Positions 27,313 to 36,168 of a stretch of 64,000 bases of DNA are shown here, in pieces. Each line of letters starts with the position of its first letter. Positions within the stretch are counted from its first letter, which is position 1. The position numbers and the translations under genes are program-made. The DNA comes from Bacteroidota bacterium (GTDB lineage: Bacteria > Bacteroidota > Ignavibacteria > Palsa-1295): NCBI GenBank assembly GCA_030706745.1, contig JAUZNX010000007.1:124001-188000 (forward strand). The letters are read 5' to 3'. The notes beneath the pieces were generated by a model that did not search any database, was not told the origin of the DNA, and saw only the letters and a list, made by a program, of their open reading frames with translations.

Positions 27313-28314
27313 TTACTTCACCCGATCGATAACATACGAGGCAAATGCCTCCAGTGAGTGCCGAGATTCGCTTTGCGGCAGTTTTTGGAGCGATTCCTTG
27401 GCCCGAAGGGAATATTCCTCGGCCTTCGAGACCGCATAGTTCACCCCTCCGTGATATTCGACAAACTCCAGCACTTCTCCATAAGCACGCGTTGCCGCCT
27501 TGCCATTCTTGATGAGCGAAAGGATGTGCCGCCTATCGCGGTCGGACGATTTCGAGAGCGCATGAAGCAACGGAAGAGTCAGCTTCTTATCTTTAAAGTC
27601 GGTTGTTGCGGGTTTACCGATCGAGCCTAGGGATGGATCGAAGGCAAACAAATCATCACGGATCTGGAATGCAATACCGACACATTCGCCGTACTCGCGC
27701 ATCGCCAACTGGTAGCTGTTTTCTTTCACACTTGCCGCTCCCAATTCGCAGCATGTCGCGAAGAGCGATGCCGTCTTATCGCCGATGATCCGGAAATAGT
27801 CTGCTTCATTGGCATTGAGCTGCCGAGACTTCTGAAGTTGGTAGAGCTCCCCCTCGGACATTCTCCGGACGGCTCGTGAAGTAATCTGCAGAAAGTGATA
27901 TTCCTGCGTCTCCACCGTCCGAAGCAAACCTTGCGCAAGCAGAAAATCGCCCATGAGTACTCCGACCTTATTCTTCCATAGGGCACGAATGCTTGCGAAG
28001 CCGCGGCGCGTATCGGACTCATCAATGACATCATCGTGTACGAGCGTTGCGGTATGCAGAAGTTCGACCAAAGTCGCGGCGCGATATGTCGCTTCGGTCA
28101 CTTCGCCAGATGCCTTCGCGGCCAGCAGGACCAGCATGGGTCGAACCTGCTTGCCCTTGGTCCGAATAATATATTTCGCAACGAGATTGACAACCGGCAC
28201 CTCGGAGATCATCGCGCGCCGAAATTCTTGGTTGAATCCCACCATCTCCCGCTCGACCGGAGAGGCTATCTCGTCAAGATTCGCACTTCGGGACTTGGTA
28301 GAGAGCGAGTTCAC
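27313..28314 (-). CDS. Polyprenyl diphosphate synthase
   Basis: A 333-residue trans-isoprenyl diphosphate synthase. First Asp-rich motif DDVIDESDTRRG, preceded by LLHTATLVHDD, and second motif FQIRDDLFAFD; KGKQVRPML near the N-terminus binds the diphosphate. The bases before the first motif suggest a long-chain (octaprenyl/solanesyl, quinone side chain) enzyme rather than FPP synthase, but product length cannot be fixed by eye. It makes all-trans polyprenyl diphosphate from IPP and an allylic starter in the cytoplasm. Its start lies 13 bp downstream of the tatC stop on the same strand. Confidence 0.93.
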   Translation of the reverse strand: MNSLSTKSRSANLDEIASPVEREMVGFNQEFRRAMISEVPVVNLVAKYIIRTKGKQVRPMLVLLAAKASGEVTEATYRAATLVELLHTATLVHDDVIDESDTRRGFASIRALWKNKVGVLMGDFLLAQGLLRTVETQEYHFLQITSRAVRRMSEGELYQLQKSRQLNANEADYFRIIGDKTASLFATCCELGAASVKENSYQLAMREYGECVGIAFQIRDDLFAFDPSLGSIGKPATTDFKDKKLTLPLLHALSKSSDRDRRHILSLIKNGKAATRAYGEVLEFVEYHGGVNYAVSKAEEYSLRAKESLQKLPQSESRHSLEAFASYVIDRVK

Positions 28315-28326
28315 GTGACCACAAAG

Positions 28327-29121
28327 TTACGATGCTGTTGATGCTGCATTCTTCCGGCGCTGTCGAACAGCAAGTGCCGTTCCAAGGATTGAGATTTCGA
28401 ACAATGCCCAAAGCGGTCCGAACAAGATCAACTGCAATAGCGGATTACCTCCCGGCGATAGCACTGCAGCAATCGCCAGCAGCATCACAATGGCGTGACG
28501 ACGGTAGTGCCGCATGAATGTCGCCGTGAGAATTCCCATGCGCCCGAGGAAATAGGCGATTAAGGGTAGTTCGAAGACGATCCCACTCAGCAATATGATT
28601 TCGAGGAAGACCGAAAGGTACTTATGCACCTCGATCATGTTCGTAACGGTCCCGATCACAAAGCCCATCGCGAAGCTCAGCACCATCGGCAGCATTACAT
28701 AATACGCGAAGGCCATTCCGCACAGGAAACTCAGGATCGTGAAGAATGTGATCTTCGCGACGTTCGCCTTCTCCTTCTCATGAAGCCCGGGAGCGATGAA
28801 CTTCCAAATCTGGATCAGCGTGTAGGGAAATGAGACGATGATTCCACCCCACATTACGATCTGCATCCACACCGAGAGCTGACCATACACCTCTGTATTC
28901 ATCAGCTTCATCGGCGGCGTGGTGCTCGATGTTGGATCAGTGATGACCCAGGCGGTGATCTGATCGAAGAAAATCCCGCACAGGATCATGCCCACGATGA
29001 TTCCAATCACCGCCCGGACTACTGTCCAGCGCAGATCCTCGAGATGCTCCCAAAGCGACATCTCCTGATCCGCTTTCGGCACACTACCCTCGATGGCTGG
29101 AATCTCTACCTTCTTGCTCAT
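28327..29121 (-). CDS. tatC: Sec-independent protein translocase TatC
   Basis: A 264-residue TatC with the six-helix pattern. The hallmark MSLWEHLEDLRWTVVRAVIG at the N-terminus (twin-arginine-recognition region; usual form is HLxELRxR), FPYTLIQIWKFIAPGL in the second region and FLCGMAFAYYVMLPMVLSF later. TatC is the receptor for folded twin-arginine substrates in the inner membrane. No tatA/tatB lies adjacent. It precedes the polyprenyl synthase gene with a 13-bp gap, so the two are probably co-transcribed. Confidence 0.94.
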   Translation of the reverse strand: MSKKVEIPAIEGSVPKADQEMSLWEHLEDLRWTVVRAVIGIIVGMILCGIFFDQITAWVITDPTSSTTPPMKLMNTEVYGQLSVWMQIVMWGGIIVSFPYTLIQIWKFIAPGLHEKEKANVAKITFFTILSFLCGMAFAYYVMLPMVLSFAMGFVIGTVTNMIEVHKYLSVFLEIILLSGIVFELPLIAYFLGRMGILTATFMRHYRRHAIVMLLAIAAVLSPGGNPLLQLILFGPLWALFEISILGTALAVRQRRKNAASTAS

Positions 29122-29441
29122 TGGCCCGCGCTAAACGCGGCTGCCTTTGCTTTCGTCCCTGTTTTCTGCGAGCAAGCTCGCCTCTTCCATCATTTTAACA
29201 ATAGAATTGTTTTTCATGAATATAGGCGGTTTTTCTTAGTTTTTCATTTTGTACTTGTTCAAACAACAAGTTACGAAAAGCTCGCAATTGTTTTCAAAGT
29301 GCCTTAAGACTTTCCTAAACCCAACCGGAAATAGTTTACCCTCATTAGTATTAACCTCATAGGTCAAACCCACCACAATCGCGCTTTTTGTGCGATTCGA
29401 GTTTCAGGCACGCATCTTCGCTCGCCTTCAGGTGAAATACT
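29122..29441. other. AT-rich divergent intergenic region
   Basis: 320 bp between divergent tatC and a secreted-protein gene, with a clearly AT-rich centre (about 29190-29290) that should hold promoters for both. It contains an inverted repeat ACTTGTT-CAAAC-AACAAGT at 29253-29271. No gene or known riboswitch is seen. Confidence 0.5.
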
Positions 29442-29987
29442 ATGAAGAAATATCTCACCCTCTCACTTCTTTGCCTATTTACAGCCTTCTCGACAGTTCA
29501 AGCCCAGACGCGACCGGCCGATCGAGAGCAGCGTGTGAACTCTGAGGTAGAAAAATGGCGGAAGGCCCTCGAACTCACTCCGGACCAGACCGCACGTCTG
29601 CGACCGATCATGACCGAGCAAGAAATCCAGGCGGAGCAAGATCGTGCTCGGCTCGAAGCGGCACCTGTGAACGATGAGGAACGGCTGCAACAGGAATATG
29701 CAAGGAATATGATTTCTTACGACAGCCGATATGACGAATTACTAGAGCCCTGGCAACGGGATCGAGCAAGGAGCCTTGACCTATACCATGAGCACCGTCG
29801 TTTCCTGCGAGGACTCTGGATTCGCTGGTGGTGGTGGCCTTGGTCACACAGGCATGGTCATCACGGGTGGCGACATGGGCATCATGCTCCACCGCCAACG
29901 AATATTCCACCGCCTCCTCGGAGACCACCATCGCCCCCTCCACCACCGCGGCCGCCACGACCTCATGGTCCACCGCACGAGCGATAA
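29442..29987 (+). CDS. Secreted Spy-like protein with His-rich and poly-proline tail
   Basis: A 181-residue exported protein. Signal peptide MKKYLTLSLLCLFTAFSTVQ ends at QAQ. Residues about 25-115 are helical and charged with LELTPDQTARLRPIM, similar to the LTxxQ region of Spy/CpxP periplasmic chaperones. Residues about 124-145 contain WWWWPW and then HRHGHHGWRHGHH, nine histidines in 15 positions, a likely metal-binding stretch. The last 35 residues are nearly all Pro/Arg (NIPPPPRRPPSPPPPPRP). It is monocistronic, ending in a 19-bp hairpin shared with glyA. Function in envelope stress or metal binding is inferred. Confidence 0.8.
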   Translation: MKKYLTLSLLCLFTAFSTVQAQTRPADREQRVNSEVEKWRKALELTPDQTARLRPIMTEQEIQAEQDRARLEAAPVNDEERLQQEYARNMISYDSRYDELLEPWQRDRARSLDLYHEHRRFLRGLWIRWWWWPWSHRHGHHGWRHGHHAPPPTNIPPPPRRPPSPPPPPRPPRPHGPPHER

Positions 29988-29994
29988 CTGCACA

Positions 29995-30036
29995 TTACCG
30001 AATCCATAGATTCCAAAGAATCTATGGATTCGGTAA
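29995..30036. terminator. 19-bp perfect hairpin between convergent genes
   Basis: Positions 29995-30013 pair perfectly with 30018-30036 around a CAAA loop. It begins 8 bp after the stop of the His-rich protein gene and ends 2 bp before the stop of glyA, so it should serve both strands. There is no T-run, so termination efficiency is uncertain. Confidence 0.7.
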
Positions 30037-30037
30037 C

Positions 30038-31306
30038 TCAGGCGTAAAGTGGAAACCTTGCCGTTAGTGATTTGACTTCATCCCTGACCTGGCGCGCAAC
30101 GCTTTCATCGGCAGGACTAGTAACCACTCGATCAATCAATCCTGCGATCAAATCCATTTCGGGTTCTTTCATCCCTCGCGTCGTGATTGCGGCAGTTCCA
30201 ATACGAATACCACTCGTAATTAGTGCAGACTTGTCATCATATGGGACTGCATTTTTGTTCACGGTGATCGCAGCCTTGTCCAAGGCTTCTTCCGCAGCTT
30301 TTCCGGTGACGTTCTTGCCGCGAAGATCGGCAAGCATCAGGTGATTGTCGGTACCACCGGATATGATGTAAAAACCTCGTTTGACCAGTTCGTCCGCAAG
30401 CCGCTTCGCGTTGCGAATGACCTGAACTCCGTAAGCTGTAAAGCTATCCTCCAACGCCTCACCAAGTGCGACGGCCTTTGCAGCGATGACATGCATGAGC
30501 GGGCCGCCCTGAATACCCGGCATAACGGTTGAGTCGATCAACTCCGAGACCATTTTCGTGCGGCCGGATTTTGGCGCAACCGCGCCCCAAGTATTTTCAA
30601 AGTCCTTTCCAAGTAAGATCAGCCCGCCGCGCGGTCCGCGCAGTGTCTTGTGCGTCGTCGAAGTAACGATATGGCAATGTGGAAGCGGGCTCGTGAGATG
30701 TCCCTTTGCGATGAGTCCTGCCGGATGCGCCATGTCGCACAGCAGAAATGCGCCGACCGAATCAGCGATGGCGCGAAATCGCGCAAAGTCGATATCACGC
30801 GAGTAAGCACTCGCGCCGACCGTGATCATCTTCGGCTTTGTCGCGTGCGCTTGACGCTCGACATCTTCATAATCGATGTAGCCTGTCTCGCGGGATACGC
30901 CGTAGGCACTGAATTGGTAAAGTTGTCCGGAGAAATTCGCCGGATGACCGTGTGTGAGATGTCCGCCATGCGAGAGGTTCATACCAAGAACGCGATCGCC
31001 GGGCTTCAGAAATGTGAAGTATACGGCCATGTTGGCTTGCGAGCCGGAGTGCGGCTGCACGTTGGCATACTCTGCACCAAACAGCTTCTTTGCTCGATCG
31101 CGCGCAAGATTTTCCACCTGATCGACAAACTCACAGCCACCATAGTATCGCTTACCAGGATAGCCTTCAGCGTACTTATTAGTGAGCACGCTCCCCTGCG
31201 CGCGCAACACAGCTTGAGATGTGAAATTTTCGCTGGCGATGAGTTCGAGTCCAGTTTGCTGGCGCTCAAGTTCGCGATCGATTGCACTAAATACTTCTTG
31301 ATCCAT
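30038..31306 (-). CDS. glyA: Serine hydroxymethyltransferase
   Basis: A 422-residue PLP enzyme of normal family length that interconverts serine and glycine with tetrahydrofolate, supplying one-carbon units. Key features are intact: [31 protein letters not shown], the SHGGHLTHG segment, CDMAHPAGL, the PLP-binding lysine in [14 protein letters not shown], and [11 protein letters not shown] near the C-terminus. It seems to stand alone on the minus strand, between a terminator-like hairpin upstream (31326-31359) and the shared hairpin downstream. Confidence 0.97.
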   Translation of the reverse strand: MDQEVFSAIDRELERQQTGLELIASENFTSQAVLRAQGSVLTNKYAEGYPGKRYYGGCEFVDQVENLARDRAKKLFGAEYANVQPHSGSQANMAVYFTFLKPGDRVLGMNLSHGGHLTHGHPANFSGQLYQFSAYGVSRETGYIDYEDVERQAHATKPKMITVGASAYSRDIDFARFRAIADSVGAFLLCDMAHPAGLIAKGHLTSPLPHCHIVTSTTHKTLRGPRGGLILLGKDFENTWGAVAPKSGRTKMVSELIDSTVMPGIQGGPLMHVIAAKAVALGEALEDSFTAYGVQVIRNAKRLADELVKRGFYIISGGTDNHLMLADLRGKNVTGKAAEEALDKAAITVNKNAVPYDDKSALITSGIRIGTAAITTRGMKEPEMDLIAGLIDRVVTSPADESVARQVRDEVKSLTARFPLYA

Positions 31307-31325
31307 GGTTGTATAATATAGCTTC

Positions 31326-31359
31326 GATAGAAAACCCAGAGAGTCTGTGGGATTCTATC
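31326..31359 (-). terminator. Hairpin between the outer-membrane protein gene and glyA
   Basis: Outer stem GATAGAA/TTCTATC (31326-31332 and 31353-31359) encloses an inner CCCA/TGGG pairing. It begins 5 bp after the stop of the upstream minus-strand gene. Not followed by a clear T-run, so it may be a weak terminator or processing hairpin. Confidence 0.5.
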
Positions 31360-31363
31360 TCAT

Positions 31364-32734
31364 TCACTCTCGACGCGTCGGAACGAACCATTTATCCGAC
31401 AGACTGACGCTTGCACCCAAACGGAGGAAGGTCTCTTTCGGCGCAACGCTAGCGTCCGTTGGATTCCGTTGACCAACGGTCAACGAAAGATTCATCAGCG
31501 TCTCGAAGCTAAGCGGAATACCAAGCCCAGCGGAGAGGGCGAGTTCGGTTACTCCACCGGATGATGATGAACCTGTACCGTTTGGAGAAAAGTTGAATCC
31601 GGCAACCTCAATGGGAAGTTGACTATATGCAAAGCCAAGTCGCAATCCCCAACGATCAAGCCCGAACGATGTACCAAACTCACCAGAAATATTCGGCAGA
31701 CGTTCGACTCCAACGGAGATACGGCTACCATTACGAAGTGATGGATCCCCGCTCGAAGTCAATGGCGCGAACACATAGGCGCTCGCAAAATTCTGCGCCG
31801 AGTAATCGACTTCAGCCCGATAGCGATAGCTAAAATGATATGAAATGCCTGCGGCGAAGGAAGATGGATAGTAGCCTTTTCCTGATTCGTCGATCGTCGT
31901 GTCGAGGGTGCTGGAAATCGGCGTGATGATCGTCTCCCGGGTAGCAGTCAGGCTGGCTCCGAGGCTGTAGGAGGCGCCGATGGTAAGGCCGCGAAGACCG
32001 TCCGCAATCGAATCACCGATCAGTTCGATGCCGAATGTCGGACGCAATCCATTAAACAGATAGTCGCGTTCATACTCAGCGGAATCTTGCGTCAGATCGG
32101 TAAATGCCAGATGGTCCTGATGCCGAATATTTCCGGTGATAAGATCGAGCCGTGCGCCGATGGCCAATGCGCTCGCAAGCCGCATTCCTGCGCCGAGAAA
32201 GAGCATATTGGCACCACCTCGGCGAACATATGTCTTCGTTGCCATTGAATCTGACGCTTCGATCTTACCACTTGCATCAGTGAGAGGGACGTACCCGAGC
32301 GCAAGCGCAGCGGAATGCTCGCTCCAGAATGGCACACCAAAAGAAATACCGCTCAGCGTGATATTATGTTGCTGCTCGGTGATTCCGCCAAGCTGATCGT
32401 TCGCATAATCATATCGAAGCGCCACATTAAAGCGAGCCCGTGTCAGCCAATTCCAGTCGGCCGGATTGATGACGTTTACAACACGAGTCCCTTGCAACGC
32501 CACCCCCGTCCCACCCAGCCCTTCGATCGTTGGATCGGCGGTAGGAAGAGGCGTACCGAACCCAAAGAAGTTATAGGTCGAACCTTGCGCGAAGGCCGAG
32601 TTCGTGAAGACAAACCATGTAAAAACAAGCACTGCAAGCGTCATTGCGAGGGAAGAGATGCTATCCAGTCGGGATTGCTTCATCGCTCCTTCGTCGCTTC
32701 TCGCAATGACAGTATGAGAGGCGATTCGCGTCAT
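31364..32734 (-). CDS. Outer-membrane beta-barrel protein
   Basis: A 456-residue exported protein. From the signal cleavage site (NSAFAQ, near residue 50 of the longest form) onwards it has alternating beta strands, GLGGTGVALQGTRVVNVINP with PADWNWL near the start (similar to FadL/PorV-type barrels with an N-terminal plug), and ends LRLGASVSLSDKWFVP. The frame begins at an ATG that overlaps the stop of the upstream lipoprotein gene (ATGA), but residues 3-28 are encoded by a 71-bp inverted-repeat element; Met18 is the alternative start. It is part of the glgA-lipoprotein-barrel gene run. Cargo or ligand unknown. Confidence 0.78.
   Translation of the reverse strand: MTRIASHTVIARSDEGAMKQSRLDSISSLAMTLAVLVFTWFVFTNSAFAQGSTYNFFGFGTPLPTADPTIEGLGGTGVALQGTRVVNVINPADWNWLTRARFNVALRYDYANDQLGGITEQQHNITLSGISFGVPFWSEHSAALALGYVPLTDASGKIEASDSMATKTYVRRGGANMLFLGAGMRLASALAIGARLDLITGNIRHQDHLAFTDLTQDSAEYERDYLFNGLRPTFGIELIGDSIADGLRGLTIGASYSLGASLTATRETIITPISSTLDTTIDESGKGYYPSSFAAGISYHFSYRYRAEVDYSAQNFASAYVFAPLTSSGDPSLRNGSRISVGVERLPNISGEFGTSFGLDRWGLRLGFAYSQLPIEVAGFNFSPNGTGSSSSGGVTELALSAGLGIPLSFETLMNLSLTVGQRNPTDASVAPKETFLRLGASVSLSDKWFVPTRRE
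32640..32710. repeat. 71-bp palindromic repeat with 11-bp terminal inverted repeats
   Basis: GTCATTGCGAG at 32640-32650 is repeated in inverse (CTCGCAATGAC) at 32700-32710, with GGATTGCTTCATCGCTCC and TTCGTCGCTT between. This type of sequence (CATTGCGAG...GAAGCAATCC) is widespread as a short, dispersed, non-coding repeat in bacterial genomes. Here it lies at the start of an outer-membrane protein gene and is translated into its N-terminus. A partial relic GTCATTGCGAAC lies at 23989-24000 in the tonB-exbD gap. Confidence 0.8.
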
Positions 32735-33978
32735 GGCAACTTGGAATAGGAAAGAATGAATTTCGGCCGCTTTGTTGGGTCCGTCGCGTCCTGACCATAA
32801 AATGTCCAGCGGTTGATCGTATTGTCTTCAACACCGAATGCGTCTCCGGCGACAAATGTCCGCGTGTTATAGCCTGCGCGCAATTCGAACCCGAAGTTTT
32901 TCGTAGGATTGCGCAGCCAGTACTCGACTAATGTTCGTATTTGGAAATGATAAATATTCGGATCGCTCGCGTCGTGGTATCCGCTGGCAAAGAGTGCAGC
33001 GCCGGTATCATTCGTACCTAACAACTGCACGATCGCAGGCCCCGCTGTGTCAAACGAAAGCGTCGAACGCCGAGATCGTGCCGGGTCCAGACTCAGGATC
33101 AACTCAGCACTATTAATAGTCGAAAATGCAGTGAGCTGTGCCGTATCGCCAGGTCGGGTCAGTGACAATGTGTCGAAAACGCGCCATCCTGTACTGCCGC
33201 GTAACATAAACTCGCCAGCAGGAGTCGGATCGCTTTGGTCCATCGCAATGTGAAGATCCTTCAGCGCCGTCAAGCGCGTCACTAGAATTCCGGTATCGAC
33301 TTTAATGCTATACTCGATTTGGGGCCGCGCGTTCGTATCGCCGCTTTCCATTGAGCCGAATCCCCGTGCCGTTGTCATGGTTGCACCAGGCGCGACCACA
33401 AAGGCAAGTGAAGCCGAGCGAAGGTCTTTCTTAACAATGGATGTATCGATCGAGAAAGCCAGAACGCTGTCGTTCACATCGGCGAAATCGCCCTGAAATG
33501 AGCCCAGTGGCGTTGAAACAAGCGCGGACTTCGATAGAGAGGTCAACGAATCGAGATAGGCGCCAGCCAGCGGAGAATATTCGTAGACTTGCAAGTCCAG
33601 CCGGTTCGGGCTTGTAGTCGTATCTCCATACTTATATGTTTGGTCCTTCAGCAGCAAGCGAATCCCAACGACTTTAGCGATCGTCGTGTCGGGAAGTGTC
33701 GGGAATTGAAGCACGCCCCAGGACTCGATATTTTCACCTTGCGTGACCTTGCCCACGATCAGGAGCGGTGAGAAGAGCGTAATCGAATAGGTGTTCCCAC
33801 CGAGCACGATTCTCGGCACCGAAACTGGCCGCATCTTCATAAAGCCGGTATCCGTGCGGATGGTACGGTTGAACTGCACGGTATCCCGATAATACGGCGC
33901 GCCGAGCGTCGAGACTTTTTCCTCACAGCTCGATACCACCAGAGCCAGGCAGAGAAGAACGAAAAGACGAAGAGTCAA
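32731..33978 (-). CDS. DUF4270-like outer-membrane lipoprotein
   Basis: A lipoprotein of about 415 residues. The signal LRLFVLLCLALVVSSC has the lipobox VSSC followed by acidic EE, a pattern for surface or outer-membrane retention. The mature part is beta-rich with DUF4270-like character; its end (FQIRTLVEYWLRNPTKNFGF, RPKFILSYSKLP) resembles carbohydrate-binding-type folds. I start at the TTG at 33976-33978, which gives a clean signal; the frame is open to an ATG at 34144-34146 that would overlap glgA by 47 bp. In Bacteroidota a DUF4270 lipoprotein typically neighbours glgA, as here. Start is uncertain and function unknown. Confidence 0.7.
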   Translation of the reverse strand: MTLRLFVLLCLALVVSSCEEKVSTLGAPYYRDTVQFNRTIRTDTGFMKMRPVSVPRIVLGGNTYSITLFSPLLIVGKVTQGENIESWGVLQFPTLPDTTIAKVVGIRLLLKDQTYKYGDTTTSPNRLDLQVYEYSPLAGAYLDSLTSLSKSALVSTPLGSFQGDFADVNDSVLAFSIDTSIVKKDLRSASLAFVVAPGATMTTARGFGSMESGDTNARPQIEYSIKVDTGILVTRLTALKDLHIAMDQSDPTPAGEFMLRGSTGWRVFDTLSLTRPGDTAQLTAFSTINSAELILSLDPARSRRSTLSFDTAGPAIVQLLGTNDTGAALFASGYHDASDPNIYHFQIRTLVEYWLRNPTKNFGFELRAGYNTRTFVAGDAFGVEDNTINRWTFYGQDATDPTKRPKFILSYSKLP

Positions 33979-34099
33979 AGCCGAATGGAAAGGATGAAGG
34001 AAAAAAGGTCTTCGAAAATCCGAATGAGCAGGGCTAAAGGCTATAGCGCGGAGTTCTGTTCCTGAGGCAAAAGTCCTCAGACCTCCTGCCGCTTCCGTC

Positions 34100-35647
34100 T
34101 TAAGTCTTCTTACTGGGGCACAAGATCTTTTCGTAGACTTCGGCATATCGAATTGCGGATGCGTCCCAGGAAAAATCCTGTTTCATCCCATTGGCCTGCA
34201 GCGTACGCCACAGTTTCTTGTCTTTATAGTAGGCGTGAAGCGCGCGCTCGAGCGCCTTCCAAAATGCTTTCGCATCATATTTCTCGAATGTAAACCCGGT
34301 TGCCGGAAGACGCTTCGTTCCATCTTCGACGTCGATGACCGTATCGGCCAATCCACCCGTCTTGCGGACGACAGGGATCGTGCCATAGTGCATCGAGTAC
34401 ATCTGATTCAGCCCGCACGGTTCATAGGCACTCGGCATTAAATAAATATCGCTACCCGCTTCGATCTTGTGTGCAAAATTATCATGGAATCCGAAATGTA
34501 CGCCAATCTGGTCCGGGTGTTTCTTCTGGAGCTTGCGGAATAGGTCCTCGTAGCGTTTCTCGCCCTCACCGAGCAATACAAACTGGGCGCCGCTCTTGAT
34601 AAGTGGTTCCATGCACTCCGCTACGAGATCGAACCCCTTCTGGTCTGATAGCCGCGCGATCATGCCGAGAACAGGCTGGTCCTCTTTGTAAGGAATTCCC
34701 ATCGCAAAGCAAAGGTCTTTCTTACACTCTTCTTTGCCTGAGAGATCATCGACGGAAAATGGCCGCACAATGTTCACATCCTTGAGCGGGTCCCAAACCA
34801 AAAGATCGATCCCATTCAGAATCCCATATAGATCCTTTTTGCGCTTGGCGAGGATTCCTTCCATGCCGCAGCCGAACTCCGGCGTGCGAATTTCTTCAGA
34901 ATATGTTTCACTCACGGTCGCAATCGCGTCCGCGTACGCGATACCCGCCTTGAGGTATGAGACCCTGCCAAAGAACTCGAGTCCCTGAGGCGAGAATGCC
35001 TCAGGTGGTAGAGCAAGTTTTGGGAATGTCGTTTCCGGGAAGTTACCCTGATATGCCAGATTGTGAATGGTGAAGACTGTTTTCGTACCCTCGAAGAACG
35101 GGTCGTCTTTGTAAATCAGCTTCATCAATGCCGGGACGAGCCCACTTTGCCAATCATTGCAATGGATGATATCCGGCTTCCACATGAGCCGCTTGCACAA
35201 TTCGATCGCCGAAAGAGCATACATCAGAAATCGCTCATCGTTATCGGGATAATCCTTTCCGGTCTCAGGATCGAGATAGATGCCCATCCGCTGAAAGTAC
35301 TCTTCGCTTTCGAGCATGTACATCTGAATGCGCGTCTTCTGCGTAAGAATCGCGCTCGACTTGATATTTGCGACGCAGTACTTGTCGCCGATCTTAAAAT
35401 CGACGCCTTGCAGGCGGTTGATCAGATGAATCTTCTGCTTCTTCTCGCCAATAAATCCATACTTCGGCATGAGGACGCGAACATCGTGGCCAAGCATGCG
35501 GAGCTCCTGCGGTAACGCGGAGCTAACATCGGCCAGACCGCCAGTCTTCGCATAGGGAAAGACTTCAGTCGAGAGAAACAGCACGCTGCGCGGAGGGAAT
35601 TTCGCCGGCGGTAGCGTCATCTGAGCGGCGCCACGGGGTTGACTCAT
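34100..35647 (-). CDS. glgA: Glycogen synthase
   Basis: A 515-residue GT5 glycosyltransferase that extends alpha-1,4-glucan from ADP- (or UDP-) glucose. The N-terminal domain begins VLFLSTEVFPYAKTGGLADV, with the KxGGL nucleotide-sugar-binding motif; the C-terminal domain has MPSAYEPCGLNQMYSMHYGT and PVVRKTGGLADTV, with the catalytic Glu in EPCGLNQ. I chose the ATG at 35645-35647, preceded by GAGAAG; an upstream ATG at 35702-35704 would add 19 unconserved residues. It is followed by the DUF4270-like lipoprotein and barrel genes. No glgB or glgC is nearby. Confidence 0.95.
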   Translation of the reverse strand: MSQPRGAAQMTLPPAKFPPRSVLFLSTEVFPYAKTGGLADVSSALPQELRMLGHDVRVLMPKYGFIGEKKQKIHLINRLQGVDFKIGDKYCVANIKSSAILTQKTRIQMYMLESEEYFQRMGIYLDPETGKDYPDNDERFLMYALSAIELCKRLMWKPDIIHCNDWQSGLVPALMKLIYKDDPFFEGTKTVFTIHNLAYQGNFPETTFPKLALPPEAFSPQGLEFFGRVSYLKAGIAYADAIATVSETYSEEIRTPEFGCGMEGILAKRKKDLYGILNGIDLLVWDPLKDVNIVRPFSVDDLSGKEECKKDLCFAMGIPYKEDQPVLGMIARLSDQKGFDLVAECMEPLIKSGAQFVLLGEGEKRYEDLFRKLQKKHPDQIGVHFGFHDNFAHKIEAGSDIYLMPSAYEPCGLNQMYSMHYGTIPVVRKTGGLADTVIDVEDGTKRLPATGFTFEKYDAKAFWKALERALHAYYKDKKLWRTLQANGMKQDFSWDASAIRYAEVYEKILCPSKKT

Positions 35648-35854
35648 AACTTCTCGTGTACGGCCTAAAAAATTGTCGTATATTAGACTGATTGAATATG
35701 ACATGTCATCCGCCTAAGCGGACGAAACGTCCTACAAAAATACGGAATTTCTGTCCTCACTCCGTGAGATCGATGAAATAGTGCAACTTGGGCCCACCAA
35801 AGACAGCGCCGGGAACAGCCTTGCTTTGATACGGAGTTAAGGGGCCGCACACCT

Positions 35855-35936
35855 GGAAGGCTGGCACAATGGTACTGCAGCAGTCTTGAAAACTGCCGCC
35901 CGCAAGGGCTTCCGAGTTCGAATCCCGGGCCTTCCG
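35855..35936 (+). tRNA. tRNA-Ser (TGA anticodon)
   Basis: Class II tRNA on the plus strand. Acceptor GGAAGGC/GCCTTCC, D-arm GCA-CAATGGTAC-TGC, anticodon stem GCAGT/ACTGC with loop CTTGAAA (anticodon TGA), variable hairpin CCC-GCAA-GGG, T-loop TTCGAAT. One A-C mismatch lies in the T-stem. Discriminator G; CCA not encoded. Confidence 0.93.
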
Positions 35937-36125
35937 CAAGAATTCGCCGCAAGTCCTTATATGCCAATGACTTATTACCTTTCCAAAAGTGTTGATTCAT
36001 TTTGGTTAGCATCACTGTAGCAACAAATTTGTGAGCTTTGGGGAGAATCGAGGGTGAATTAGTCGAATAGAGTCCTCAGCGAAGACTCTTCCCGGAATCG
36101 TCCAATTGCATGATCGAAGGCCAAC

Positions 36126-36148
36126 ACGAGAGGCAATCTTGCAAATAG
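36126..36148 (+). repeat. Direct repeat, left copy
   Basis: ACGAGAGGCAATCTTGCAAA and following bases closely match the leader and start of the NtrC-type regulator gene at 37836-37857 (14 identical bases, then CAAAT). The two copies bracket the two minus-strand secreted-protein ORFs at 36169-37822. Confidence 0.6.
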
Positions 36149-36168
36149 GAGAATTCTCAGAGAGTAAG

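Noticed and set aside
35855-36168. Integrative element at tRNA-Ser
   Set aside because: No integrase gene and no second copy of the tRNA 3' end was seen in the window.
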